64,000 bases of DNA from a virus. Shown piece by piece: positions 44,296-53,318 of this stretch. The notes below the pieces were generated by a model. That model was not told the DNA's origin, did no database searches, and saw only the letters and a list, made by a program, of their open reading frames with translations. Made by a program: the position numbers and the translations under genes. Positions within the stretch are counted from its first letter, which is position 1. Each line of letters opens with the position of its first letter. The stretch spans positions 1-64,000 of IMG/VR virus record IMGVR_UViG_3300046331_000099. The stretch is one strand, 5' to 3'.

Positions 44296-44856
44296 TTACA
44301 ATAGTTCTTTAAATGTAAAAGCCATCCATACGTCTAACTTGGTAGAGTTATCAACACGACGCATACATAATGTCAACATATTTGGTGTAGTACCACCATG
44401 CATAGTCGCAGGGGCTTCATCTCCACTTGTATTTTTACCAATCATCACACCACTATGTCGCATAACAGCACCATTAGGGGTAAAACTATTACCTGTGTTA
44501 GAACCATACTTATCTTGATATAATCGATATTGAATTTTTGTGCCAAGACTTGACCAAGATGGAATCGCTGTCCCAGAGATATTTAACTCACCTTCGTACC
44601 ATTCATAAACGATAGTTGATTGATTGGCATTATTATTACCAATTTCATATTCAATAATTTCTAATAAATCTGCAACAGTAGTGCCTGATGGATTAACTCG
44701 AAAACTCATCACTGGGCGCATAGTGTCATCCATAGTCCATCCACGGTTGACGTTTATAGAAGCATTATTATATGCAAATAAAGTTCCAGCTGATTCTGCA
44801 ACAACAGCATTTATATCATTAACAACATTCACGTAATAGTCTTGTTCGTGTGACAT
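44296..44856 (-). CDS. Hypothetical protein, possibly structural (186 aa)
   Basis: A beta-rich, Asn/Thr/Gly-rich protein (MSHEQDYYVNVVNDINAVVA...) with the composition of virion decoration or fibre proteins. I recognise no domain. It is the last gene before the terminator. Confidence 0.5.
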   Translation of the reverse strand: MSHEQDYYVNVVNDINAVVAESAGTLFAYNNASINVNRGWTMDDTMRPVMSFRVNPSGTTVADLLEIIEYEIGNNNANQSTIVYEWYEGELNISGTAIPSWSSLGTKIQYRLYQDKYGSNTGNSFTPNGAVMRHSGVMIGKNTSGDEAPATMHGGTTPNMLTLCMRRVDNSTKLDVWMAFTFKELL

Positions 44857-44865
44857 TTAGTTTCC

Positions 44866-45402
44866 TTAGATCGGTAACCAAAGCCAGATGCCTTGGGTCA
44901 TTAGTAATAGGGCAAGAGCGCCCACTCCCCAAGAACCCCAATACATGCGAGTGTCAACTGCAATGATGGAGGCTGATAGTAATACGATAGCTAACTGGAA
45001 TAACATACCAGAGAATGTCAACCATGGGCTATGTAGCTTGGCTTCATTACGCATCTCTTTTAGATGAGTTGCTTTGGCAAGTAGTTCTTTCTTACCTTCC
45101 ATTGACTTTGGGTCAGACTCGTAACGGTCGATCTTCTTTTGTAAAGCAGCCTTACGTTCTGGAGACTTAGCTTCTTCTAATTGACCTTCAGCGATAGCTT
45201 GTTTGATAGACTTGGCTTGAAAGAAGCCATATGTATCACTGGCTTCGATCAAGTTGGTCATGGCAGTGCCACTAAATGAGTTAGAGTAGTAAGTGTTCAG
45301 CGCTAAGAACAACGCCATAACAACGATTACTAAACCTGCTTTGTCTTTGATCGCAGCTTCACGTTCGCTGCGTGTCGGTACTTTTTTGATTTCTTCTGCC
45401 AT
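44866..45402 (-). CDS. Membrane protein (178 aa)
   Basis: Three hydrophobic segments (around residues 23-37, 125-143 and 152-175) flank a charged helical loop rich in lysine and glutamate. The topology resembles other membrane genes in this block. The function is unknown. Confidence 0.6.
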   Translation of the reverse strand: MAEEIKKVPTRSEREAAIKDKAGLVIVVMALFLALNTYYSNSFSGTAMTNLIEASDTYGFFQAKSIKQAIAEGQLEEAKSPERKAALQKKIDRYESDPKSMEGKKELLAKATHLKEMRNEAKLHSPWLTFSGMLFQLAIVLLSASIIAVDTRMYWGSWGVGALALLLMTQGIWLWLPI

Positions 45403-45429
45403 ATAATTCCTTTTCGTTTTGATTATTTA

Positions 45430-45576
45430 TTACTTGATAAAAACTAGAACCTTGGATATAATTACGGCTATACCAACTACGCACATTAAAGCAACACCAC
45501 CTAGGATTATAATAAGCCCTGCAGCCATTGCAAGACTATATTCCATAAGGCTGTCCCATTTCTTTCTAATAGTCAT
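45430..45576 (-). CDS. Small membrane protein (48 aa)
   Basis: MTIRKKWDSLMEYSLAMAAG leads into a long hydrophobic stretch. GGAAG precedes the ATG and it overlaps the stop of the next gene. The function is unknown. Confidence 0.55.
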   Translation of the reverse strand: MTIRKKWDSLMEYSLAMAAGLIIILGGVALMCVVGIAVIISKVLVFIK

Positions 45577-46355
45577 CTTCCTGTCCAAACTTTTGGTGCA
45601 GCTTCTTTTCTTCGCTGCTCTTCTGTTTTAGGTATCCAATCAGTTCCAAGATGTGGATACTTTTGGATTCTATCATTAACGACATAAACAAAAATCATAC
45701 CAATAAATGAAGCAAATATTAAACCACAGATACCGATGGCGATTTCAGCACGCAGTTTTTCTAATCGGTGCTTTCTTCTTTTAGCTTCAAGATCTTGATT
45801 TCTCATTTGCTTGGCAACGAGAACACGTTGGGTCTGACCCATGTGCTTCATCATTGCTTCTACTTCAGTGTAAAGAGCGCCGAGTTCAGGTGGGGATTGG
45901 TAGACCATGAGTTCACGTAGATCCACAGACATCTGCTCTAGTTGCTTGCGCATTAGAACACGTTGTAGAGCACGTTTACCAAGAGAGGCTTCGCCAGTGT
46001 ACACTTCGTTCTCAGCACGGCGTTCTTCTTCTTCGAACACAGCCATGCACTTATAGAAGTTATCGTAGTAAGTACCTAGATGTTCACCGATTTCACGGTA
46101 GATACCATCGTGTTCACCAGCGTTGGCTTTCTTGTTTAACTCAATGACTTCGTTCTTTTCACGAATGTATTGGTTCTTCTGCTCTATGGTGGGTGGTTTC
46201 TCAGGTGGGTGTAATTTATGAAACTGTTCGTCAAGATCTTTGAGAACGTCTTTGACTTCGCCAGCAGCACTCTTGATGTCTTTATAGAGCTTGCACCCCT
46301 GCTTCACCGCTGCCACAGCGGAGTTGGCTAACATAAACAGGGTTAGCGGATCCAT
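45573..46355 (-). CDS. Coiled-coil membrane protein (260 aa)
   Basis: Most of the protein is charged alpha-helix with heptad-like spacing, followed by one transmembrane segment near residues 206-226 and a short tail. An envelope- or tail-associated role is possible; no family is recognised. Confidence 0.55.
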   Translation of the reverse strand: MDPLTLFMLANSAVAAVKQGCKLYKDIKSAAGEVKDVLKDLDEQFHKLHPPEKPPTIEQKNQYIREKNEVIELNKKANAGEHDGIYREIGEHLGTYYDNFYKCMAVFEEEERRAENEVYTGEASLGKRALQRVLMRKQLEQMSVDLRELMVYQSPPELGALYTEVEAMMKHMGQTQRVLVAKQMRNQDLEAKRRKHRLEKLRAEIAIGICGLIFASFIGMIFVYVVNDRIQKYPHLGTDWIPKTEEQRRKEAAPKVWTGR

Positions 46356-46433
46356 ATCACTTCGCCTTGGTGATAGGATTAATGGTTTGGTGGAGGTTTA
46401 TCGAATCAGATTTGATTGATATAGACATAACAA

Positions 46434-46458
46434 AAAGACCACCACCGTGATCTTTTTT
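46434..46458 (-). terminator. Rho-independent terminator
   Basis: A 9-bp stem (AAAGATCAC/GTGGTCTTT) and T-run downstream of the 372-aa gene. Confidence 0.75.
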
Positions 46459-46501
46459 GCACATTGCAAGCCTTTATAGCTGTAAATTCATTACAACATA
46501 T

Positions 46502-47620
46502 TTAGGATTTAGCTTTTTGCAATTCGTCTACTTCTAATTCTATTGTTTTCACTTGAACTGCTGGAGCGCCCCTAACTTTATTCAAGAATGATTGAGCTTT
46601 GCCACCAATGACTTCATCAGTATTCTTAACTTGTTTTCTTGAATATAGCTCTGGTTCCCAGTCCTTAGATGGCTCTTCAACTGTTACATTGAGGTCATCT
46701 TCATTAGTTAGAGCGATGTTCTCTTGTGCTTCTTTAGCAGCTGCAGCCAACGATTTCTCTGGCTCTGGTAGGTCGACTTCTTCCGCAGTATCAACAGTAT
46801 CTTCGATATGAATTTCTATTGGAGCAGGTGGTTCTGGTAATTGGTAATCGTCTTCAGGCTCTGTATCTTTAACATCGTTTCTCTTTAGATTCCAGTTAGC
46901 TGCAATCAGTAAGAGGACTGCCAGTGGATCAAACACAGCAACAATCATCATAGTGACGAATCGAACTGCCTTTTCTAGGATGTCATCACCAAGTTTCTCA
47001 TCGTAGATTACAGCAGCAATGTACTTGATTGGACCTACTTCTGCTTCAACCTTGCGTACTTCAGAAGCGATGGGCGCACGGTGCTCTTGTAAGGCAGCAA
47101 GGTTAACCTGCGATTTGGATATGTCCGCAGCCAATTGACTACGTTCTTTCTGCTGCGATCTACGCAAAGATGCTGCTTTAGTGGCACCGTTTTCATTATC
47201 TGTGCGTGCCATTGTTTGGTCAACAGCCTCATCCATCTGTTTAAGAGCTTTGCGGTTGGCATCAATGTTATCCTTCTCAGTTCTAATCTTCTCATCAACA
47301 ATATTTAATTTAGCCATAACATCACCAGATGGAACAGCTTGATCCAAGTGTGCCTTCGATAAGAAACCGAAGATACCCATTGAAGTTAAGAACATCAGAA
47401 TTAGTAAGGAGATGGTGAAGTAGGTCTTCATTAGTAACGGGATTTCTTTCCAGTTACGATATAACCAAGATGCGATTACTAGTTTAGATGCTCCCAACAG
47501 TGCGCCCATAATAGCGATAGGAATTGGGGCTGAAGCAAAGATAGCCATCAGACCGACGATGGCGTACCATTCGGCGACTGTGGATAATCCTAATGCGATA
47601 GCGAAAAGTAGATATGTCAT
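46502..47620 (-). CDS. Multi-pass membrane protein with coiled coil (372 aa)
   Basis: Hydrophobic segments near residues 3-20, 24-52, 68-88 and 220-243 flank a long central coiled coil (residues 95-200, many Lys/Glu/Gln/Ala). The C-terminal third is acidic and proline-rich. Large membrane proteins of this layout occur in marine T4-like phages with no known function. Confidence 0.6.
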   Translation of the reverse strand: MTYLLFAIALGLSTVAEWYAIVGLMAIFASAPIPIAIMGALLGASKLVIASWLYRNWKEIPLLMKTYFTISLLILMFLTSMGIFGFLSKAHLDQAVPSGDVMAKLNIVDEKIRTEKDNIDANRKALKQMDEAVDQTMARTDNENGATKAASLRRSQQKERSQLAADISKSQVNLAALQEHRAPIASEVRKVEAEVGPIKYIAAVIYDEKLGDDILEKAVRFVTMMIVAVFDPLAVLLLIAANWNLKRNDVKDTEPEDDYQLPEPPAPIEIHIEDTVDTAEEVDLPEPEKSLAAAAKEAQENIALTNEDDLNVTVEEPSKDWEPELYSRKQVKNTDEVIGGKAQSFLNKVRGAPAVQVKTIELEVDELQKAKS

Positions 47621-48042
47621 AATTTATTCTTGATATGAGAACCATGGACTCGGACAGAGATTTGCCCATTATAGTAGTCGTCTGATTCTAATACTCTCCT
47701 TGAAAATTGTTCTCTTGCTTCTATGTATGAGCACTCAGCTTTAGACTTACAAAAGAATAGAATTTCTCGGGTGAAGTTATCCTTCCCGAGAGTGTCTACG
47801 TCTTTATTTAGTTCTATACTTGAACCATAGTAGTCCATCCAGTCAGAGTCGATCTTGGACTTGATCTTCTTTTTCTTCTTTACACCATTCTTCTGAGTAA
47901 CCGTCTTGTAGGTTGTCTTAGAAAACTTGGCTAACTTCTTACCAACGTACATACGACTGCTGGCTTTGTTCGTAATTAAATAAACAAAGCCAACGCAGTC
48001 TTCGGGTAACTCTTCAACGATAATATTATTAAATGTCCACAT
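47617..48042 (-). CDS. GIY-YIG-like endonuclease
   Basis: FVYLITNKASSRMYVGKKL near residue 19 and a YYGSS motif near residue 72 fit the GIY-YIG catalytic fold of phage Seg- or I-Tev-like nucleases. At 141 residues it consists of the nuclease domain with a short insert of lysines. It may be mobile or act in recombination. Confidence 0.65.
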   Translation of the reverse strand: MWTFNNIIVEELPEDCVGFVYLITNKASSRMYVGKKLAKFSKTTYKTVTQKNGVKKKKKIKSKIDSDWMDYYGSSIELNKDVDTLGKDNFTREILFFCKSKAECSYIEAREQFSRRVLESDDYYNGQISVRVHGSHIKNKL

Positions 48043-48055
48043 AGTGGACTATTTA

Positions 48056-48205
48056 TTAGTTCTCCTCGTCGAAGTCTTCCTCTTCATAAATGTCTGCTGA
48101 ACAAACTGGACAATAGACGATATCTGATAGATTGTGGTCGTCACCCTTTACAGTGATTTTACCTTCTGCCTCACAAGATTTACATTCATAGTGTTTTGTA
48201 ATCAT
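48056..48205 (-). CDS. Zinc-ribbon protein (49 aa)
   Basis: CKSC near residue 8 and CPVC near residue 32 form a CxxC...CxxC zinc ribbon with a very acidic C-terminus. It overlaps the end of nrdB by an ATGA junction. The function is unknown. Confidence 0.65.
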   Translation of the reverse strand: MITKHYECKSCEAEGKITVKGDDHNLSDIVYCPVCSADIYEEEDFDEEN

Positions 48206-49194
48206 TTTGCCCTTCCCCATACATCGTCCCACGTACCACCAAGAGCACCCTTAGCATAGTCAGTAACACGGTTCTCAAAGAAGTTGCCGTGCACTGGTGC
48301 GTTGATCATCTCTTCTACCCATGGTAGTGGATTCTTCTTAACTTTAAAAATACCCTTCATTCCTAATGAGATTAGGCGACGGTCTGCGATATAACGAATG
48401 TATTGCTTAACTTCTGCTGCTGTTAGATCACGCATGTCTGCGCCAGCAAAAGAGAGATCGATGAACTTATCTTCAAGTTCAACCATTTTCTCTGCGATTG
48501 TATATATCTTTCCTTTAAGTTCATCATTCCAAATCTCAGGATTTTCTTTGACGAACTCTTTGAATAGACGAATCATATTCTCAGCATGCATCGTTTCATC
48601 AACGATAGACCATGTAACAATCTGCCCCATACCCTTCATCAAACCATGACGAGGAAAGTTCAATAACATAATGAATGATGAGAACAACTGCATACCTTCA
48701 GTGAAAGCAGAGAACACAGCGATGTGTTCGGCAGTTGACGCTAGTGTTCCATTACGAGAAGACAACTCAGTGACATAATCATGCTTATCTTTCATCTCTT
48801 GGTATTCCAAGAATTGACTATATGTTACTTCAGGAAGACCCAGCGTTTCAATCAAGTGAGAGTAAGCAGCCACGTGTAAACTTTCACGAGCAGCAAACCC
48901 TAGAAGCATCATCCTAATTTCAGGCTGAGGAAAATGGGGAAGGTAATTATTAACGTAACCACCAGCAACGTCAATGTCACCCTGAGTAAAGAATCTAAAA
49001 ATATTAGTAAGGAATGTCTTTTCTTCATTTGTTAGCTTCTTCTTCCAATCTTTAACGTCTTCCATCATTGGCACTTCAGTGTGTAACCAATGCGCCTGTT
49101 CATGTTTTAACCATGCATCATAAGCCCATGGATAGTTGAACGGCTTAAAGTGTGTGCGTTCATCCATCAATTTACTATTATTCTTCTTTACCAT
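48202..49194 (-). CDS. nrdB: Class I ribonucleotide reductase small subunit
   Basis: With the start at 49194 the protein is 330 residues. It carries diiron ligands in ARESLHVAAYSHL (E, H and, four residues after the His, the radical-type Tyr) and in VDETMHAEN, plus helices typical of R2. It supplies the radical for NrdA, encoded just upstream in the same operon. Confidence 0.9.
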   Translation of the reverse strand: MVKKNNSKLMDERTHFKPFNYPWAYDAWLKHEQAHWLHTEVPMMEDVKDWKKKLTNEEKTFLTNIFRFFTQGDIDVAGGYVNNYLPHFPQPEIRMMLLGFAARESLHVAAYSHLIETLGLPEVTYSQFLEYQEMKDKHDYVTELSSRNGTLASTAEHIAVFSAFTEGMQLFSSFIMLLNFPRHGLMKGMGQIVTWSIVDETMHAENMIRLFKEFVKENPEIWNDELKGKIYTIAEKMVELEDKFIDLSFAGADMRDLTAAEVKQYIRYIADRRLISLGMKGIFKVKKNPLPWVEEMINAPVHGNFFENRVTDYAKGALGGTWDDVWGRAK

Positions 49195-49384
49195 CGTCCA
49201 ACTCCAACATAATACCGAGTGTGGGATCCACACCGATAGATTTAACTTTTACTGCGCCCTTGTCTGTATAAACATAGACAGGAACGAGTATCTTTTCTTT
49301 ATTAGTCTCAGCTGCGTCTTGCCAATGGAGATATTCTTCTCCCCACAGTTTACGCATCTGAGTAGCTAGATCGTATGCATCCAT
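49178..49384 (-). CDS. Hypothetical protein between nrdA and nrdB (68 aa)
   Basis: A small soluble protein (MDAYDLATQMRKLWGEEYLH...) whose end overlaps the nrdB start and whose start follows the nrdA stop directly. It is possibly an SH3-like domain. A role with ribonucleotide reductase is suggested only by position. Confidence 0.6.
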   Translation of the reverse strand: MDAYDLATQMRKLWGEEYLHWQDAAETNKEKILVPVYVYTDKGAVKVKSIGVDPTLGIMLELDDGKEE

Positions 49385-51181
49385 TTAACCCTCACAAGCT
49401 AAACATTCGTTGCCTTCTGTCAGTGCATGAAGGTCGATCTCTTTCATAACTTCACGTTCAATACGCTTGCTAACTTTATCAGCCTTAGCGATCTTATCAG
49501 AACGGCAGTAGTACATAGTCTTCAAACCTTGTTTCCACGCTTGGAAATGAACCGCATGGATGTACTTGATGTGAGAATCTGGACGGAAGAACACGTTCAG
49601 AGACTGGGCTTGATCTATAAATACTTGCCTGTCTGCGGCATGCTGGACGACCCAGCGCTGGTCGATTTCCATAGAAGTTTTGAAAACATCTTTTGTCCAG
49701 TCGTCCATCCAATCGATGTGCTGAACTGAACCATCATTCGCAATGATGCTCGACCATACTTCATCTGACCAACCCTCTTTATGATTGACTGCTTCTTTTT
49801 GGATGAGTTCATCTAAGTAGCGGTTCTTGTTTAGGTGAGAACCCGATAGAGTGTCTTGGCGATAAGCATTGGCACGATAAGGTTCAATAGAAGGACTAGT
49901 ATTGCCCATGAGAATGGAAGAAGAAGCATTGGGAGCAATAGCCATAAGATGACTAAAGCGATTCCCAGTACCCACTGCATCGGGCGCTTCACCTCTAAGT
50001 TTTCCCAACGATTGATTAGCTTCATCTAATTTCTCTCTCACGTATTTGAAGATCTGTTTATTCTTTCCTACTGCGATACTTGATTCCCATGGGAGGTTAT
50101 TTTTCTGCAAGAAGGCATGCCAACCCAACGCACCGATACCGATTGATCGTTCACGCATGGCGGAATACTTCGCTCTGGTAATTGAGTCAGGCGCATTATC
50201 AATAAAATACTGAAGAACATTATCAAGCATTTCTGCAATATCAAGAAGGAATAAACTATCGTGTTTCCACTCATCATAATACTCTAAGTTCAAAGAAGAC
50301 AAACAACAAACAGCAGTACGCTCTTCATTTGTTGGTAGAATAATCTCAGAGCAGAGATTGGACTGATGGATCTTTAAACCCAACGCCTTCAGGTGTTGTG
50401 GCATTTTACGATTTGATTCATCAATAAAGTGAATGTATGGCTCACCTGTTTGCATACGCATCTCAAGGATACGTTGCCATAGTTCTTTGGCAGATACACG
50501 CTCACGAACTTCATTAGAAGCTGGATCAACCAAGTCCCATCCATCGTCTGCATGATCATCAACCATAGCACGTTCGATGATTTCCATGAACGCATCAGGA
50601 ATGTTAATACCATGATGAAGATTCAGACAACGCATATTCTGGTCGCCTGTTGGCTTACGCATCTCTAGAAAGGAGATGATATCAGGATGGTCAATACTTA
50701 GGTAAGCAGCGTATGAACCACGACGAGTGCTACCTTGTTTATAAGCTAATGAACTAGCATCATAAGTTTTCAAGTGAGGCATAACACCAGTTGACTTATC
50801 ACTGGCAGAACGAATACCGAAACCGATACCAACACCACCGCCCATCATAGACAACCAACTTGTTTCGCTGAAGTTGTTAACTAATCCTTCAGCCGTGTCT
50901 TCAATGTAGTTGAGGAAACAGGAGATTGGCAGTCCACGCTTGGAGCGACCGAATGAGAGAATTGGAGTACTATACGACAACCAATGTTTACTTGAGTACT
51001 CGTACAGGCGCTGAGCATGGGCTGGGTTGCTACCAAAGGTAGAACTAACAAACGCAAAACGTTCTTGTGGAGATACTTCTCCATCTTTCATGTAACTTTC
51101 TTTTAATCTAATCTTACCTAATTCATCGAATAGACCATCACGTGTGTAGTCTACTGTAATCCCATGCACTAATTCTTGCAT
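49385..51181 (-). CDS. nrdA: Class I ribonucleotide reductase large subunit
   Basis: The 598-residue protein has YSTPILSFGRSKRGLPISCF near residue 92 (first redox Cys), NLCSEI near residue 276 (active-site N-x-C-x-E), CCLSSLNLEYY and a C-terminal CLACEG cysteine pair. It lacks the N-terminal ATP cone, so dATP feedback control is probably absent, as in several T4-like aquatic phages. It reduces NDPs to dNDPs together with NrdB. Confidence 0.92.
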   Translation of the reverse strand: MQELVHGITVDYTRDGLFDELGKIRLKESYMKDGEVSPQERFAFVSSTFGSNPAHAQRLYEYSSKHWLSYSTPILSFGRSKRGLPISCFLNYIEDTAEGLVNNFSETSWLSMMGGGVGIGFGIRSASDKSTGVMPHLKTYDASSLAYKQGSTRRGSYAAYLSIDHPDIISFLEMRKPTGDQNMRCLNLHHGINIPDAFMEIIERAMVDDHADDGWDLVDPASNEVRERVSAKELWQRILEMRMQTGEPYIHFIDESNRKMPQHLKALGLKIHQSNLCSEIILPTNEERTAVCCLSSLNLEYYDEWKHDSLFLLDIAEMLDNVLQYFIDNAPDSITRAKYSAMRERSIGIGALGWHAFLQKNNLPWESSIAVGKNKQIFKYVREKLDEANQSLGKLRGEAPDAVGTGNRFSHLMAIAPNASSSILMGNTSPSIEPYRANAYRQDTLSGSHLNKNRYLDELIQKEAVNHKEGWSDEVWSSIIANDGSVQHIDWMDDWTKDVFKTSMEIDQRWVVQHAADRQVFIDQAQSLNVFFRPDSHIKYIHAVHFQAWKQGLKTMYYCRSDKIAKADKVSKRIEREVMKEIDLHALTEGNECLACEG

Positions 51182-51198
51182 AAAACCTCTTGTTATTC

Positions 51199-51867
51199 TT
51201 ATTCGTTTACAAACTCACCAGCCATAGGGAATACCTCGGCGATGACCTTAGCACATTCTCGTGCCACTTCCATGTGTTCCTTTTGTGTACCGTGCCCTGA
51301 ACGCAGTTCAATAAAGTGAATCCAACTACGTAATGTGCCGTTCATATACAAACGACTTACTGTGTTTCCCTCTGGGAGAATAGCACGAGCTTGTTCTTTT
51401 GCGATACCTTTATCGATCGCTTCAGCGTATGTTGCTTTCACATATTCAATTAGAAACTTTTGCTTCGCATCCCACCATGCTTTTAACTCAGCGTCTGACG
51501 TATCTACACTATTTTGACGATTCTTTGTATCTTGAAGACGGGCTTCCCTTAGAACAAAGTCTAAATCTTTTGTAGGGTCAGCATATCGCTGACTGAATTC
51601 TTGGAATGAAAAGGAGCGATGACGCAAAATTTGTCTTGCGATATCACGAGTTGTTTCGACTTCTAAGCATGCTGATACCATTTCCAATGGTGACCAGTGT
51701 TGATGCTTGATCAAGTAACGAATCAACTTTTCTGATGTCTCTGTGTTGAACTGATTGCTTGGGTTGGATACTCTAGCGCAAAAGCCAATCAACTCTTGCA
51801 CATCCACTAAACCCTCATCATACATCTCACGAGAGGGTTTGCTATAACTAATCATTCTAACGTTCAT
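51199..51867 (-). CDS. thyX: Flavin-dependent thymidylate synthase
   Basis: The signature RHRSFSFQEFSQRY (RHRxxSxxExSxRY) lies near residue 82. I start at 51867, where ATGA overlaps the primase stop; the product is then 222 residues. ThyX makes dTMP from dUMP using FAD and methylene-tetrahydrofolate. Confidence 0.92.
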   Translation of the reverse strand: MNVRMISYSKPSREMYDEGLVDVQELIGFCARVSNPSNQFNTETSEKLIRYLIKHQHWSPLEMVSACLEVETTRDIARQILRHRSFSFQEFSQRYADPTKDLDFVLREARLQDTKNRQNSVDTSDAELKAWWDAKQKFLIEYVKATYAEAIDKGIAKEQARAILPEGNTVSRLYMNGTLRSWIHFIELRSGHGTQKEHMEVARECAKVIAEVFPMAGEFVNE

Positions 51868-52895
51868 ATTTTCTTCCATGTACTAAATCTAAGTGTCGCT
51901 TCAATTCCTGAAAAGGTATTTGTATTTATCGTTTCGAGAATCTCTTCGGCAGTGTGACCACCTTTAACGATCATATCATTGATATCTTTTTGCTCGATAT
52001 GTTCAGGAAACATACACACACTGTAACCAGCCTTGATGTTTTTACCAAGTAGTCTTACAATGTCCTTTGATCGAGGCTCATTGTCCATTACTAGCGTTGC
52101 ATTAGTAAGAAGGCTCCGCACAGTAGGGGTGTCAAAACTGCTTCCTGACACAGCAATGCAATTGGGGATGAAGAGAGAGTCGAGTGGACCTTCCACAACA
52201 TAGATTCGTTTGCTAAAATCAACTCGGTCGAGTCCATAAATTTTCTCCTCAGTCTCATCGACTTTAATGGTATAATACTTAGGCTGTTCATCTCCGAAGG
52301 CTCTGCCTTGAAAAGCAAAGCACTTACCAGCATTGGTAAAGAACGGGATGATCAGTCGTGGGTGCTCATCGACAATAGGCTCTTGAAACTTTGGTGTAAC
52401 TGAGTTAACAAACGCTTTGAACTTAGGAGCAAAGTAAAGAAGATTCCAAAACTCTCTTGGGATCTTCCTGTCGATTAGGGTCTTCATGGCAGGATGGTTC
52501 AGGGGCAACTTATCCATACGTGTAAGAGACTCGAGGATATCATCCTCAAGTAATTCTGTCTTTGGAGTTTCTAAGACGACCCGAGTATCCTCGATGTCTT
52601 TATGATCATGATAACGGGTAGCGCCAGCTTTGTAACGCTCAAGAACATACTCATCATATAAAGTTGCATCGACATACTTGATAAGATTGCCGATGTTAGA
52701 AGAATAACCACACTTGTGACACTTCACTAAAAGGTCTGCACGTGCACGATAGATGTATCCACGGGCTTTGTTTTTATTGCGCTTGCTGTCGCCACATACT
52801 GGACAACTGTAGTTCCAGAGGTAATCTTCTTTTTGTTTGAAATTTCTTAGGCGACCTCCTAAGATTAGTGCATACTTTGCGTCAATGTATAGCAT
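51864..52895 (-). CDS. DNA primase (DnaG/gp61-type)
   Basis: The 343-residue protein has an N-terminal zinc finger (CPVCGDSKRNKNKARG near residue 32, then CHKCGYS near residue 57), a middle catalytic domain and TOPRIM-like motifs (YVVEGPLDS near residue 224, LVMDNEP near residue 261). It would synthesise RNA primers for lagging-strand replication. It is the first gene of the thyX-nrdA-nrdB operon. Confidence 0.82.
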   Translation of the reverse strand: MLYIDAKYALILGGRLRNFKQKEDYLWNYSCPVCGDSKRNKNKARGYIYRARADLLVKCHKCGYSSNIGNLIKYVDATLYDEYVLERYKAGATRYHDHKDIEDTRVVLETPKTELLEDDILESLTRMDKLPLNHPAMKTLIDRKIPREFWNLLYFAPKFKAFVNSVTPKFQEPIVDEHPRLIIPFFTNAGKCFAFQGRAFGDEQPKYYTIKVDETEEKIYGLDRVDFSKRIYVVEGPLDSLFIPNCIAVSGSSFDTPTVRSLLTNATLVMDNEPRSKDIVRLLGKNIKAGYSVCMFPEHIEQKDINDMIVKGGHTAEEILETINTNTFSGIEATLRFSTWKKI

Positions 52896-52920
52896 AATGA
52901 AAACTCCACGGTAAGGTATT

Positions 52921-52949
52921 ATTATACCCTAACATGGAGTTGCAAGCAA
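52921..52949 (-). promoter_or_regulatory. Sigma70-type promoter for replication operon
   Basis: Minus-strand TTGCTT-17-TATAAT upstream of the primase. Confidence 0.75.
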
Positions 52950-52952
52950 ACT

Positions 52953-53309
52953 TTATTTGCCGAAGAACTTGGAGAAGATCTCTAGGTGTCCAACAACATA
53001 TCCCACAGAGATTGCACCACCGACGATCATCCAGCGCCACTGCTCAAGTGTATCTACACGCTTTGCAATTTTTTGGATATCTACACGAAGTTCTTTTTGA
53101 ATCTCTTCGTGTTGTTCAGAAGACTTAGTAGAGTTAGCTGACATCTTTGCAGTCAAACTCTCGTTCATTGTGTCAATTTTCTCCATAATCTCTCTGTTGC
53201 CAGTAGTGATACGGGAGTGAACCTCTTTGACGTCAGCTTTAAGGTCTTTGACATCGTCTTTGATACCTTCTACTTGAGCTTCCAATTTGGCGATTCTTTC
53301 TGTTTCCAT
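52953..53309 (-). CDS. Coiled-coil protein with C-terminal TM segment (XhlA/holin-like)
   Basis: Residues 1-85 form a charged coiled coil and residues 93-112 a single transmembrane segment. This layout resembles hemolysin XhlA-type proteins in phage lysis modules. It is adjacent to the spanin genes, which supports a lysis role. Confidence 0.55.
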   Translation of the reverse strand: METERIAKLEAQVEGIKDDVKDLKADVKEVHSRITTGNREIMEKIDTMNESLTAKMSANSTKSSEQHEEIQKELRVDIQKIAKRVDTLEQWRWMIVGGAISVGYVVGHLEIFSKFFGK

Positions 53310-53318
53310 CGGTGTAGA

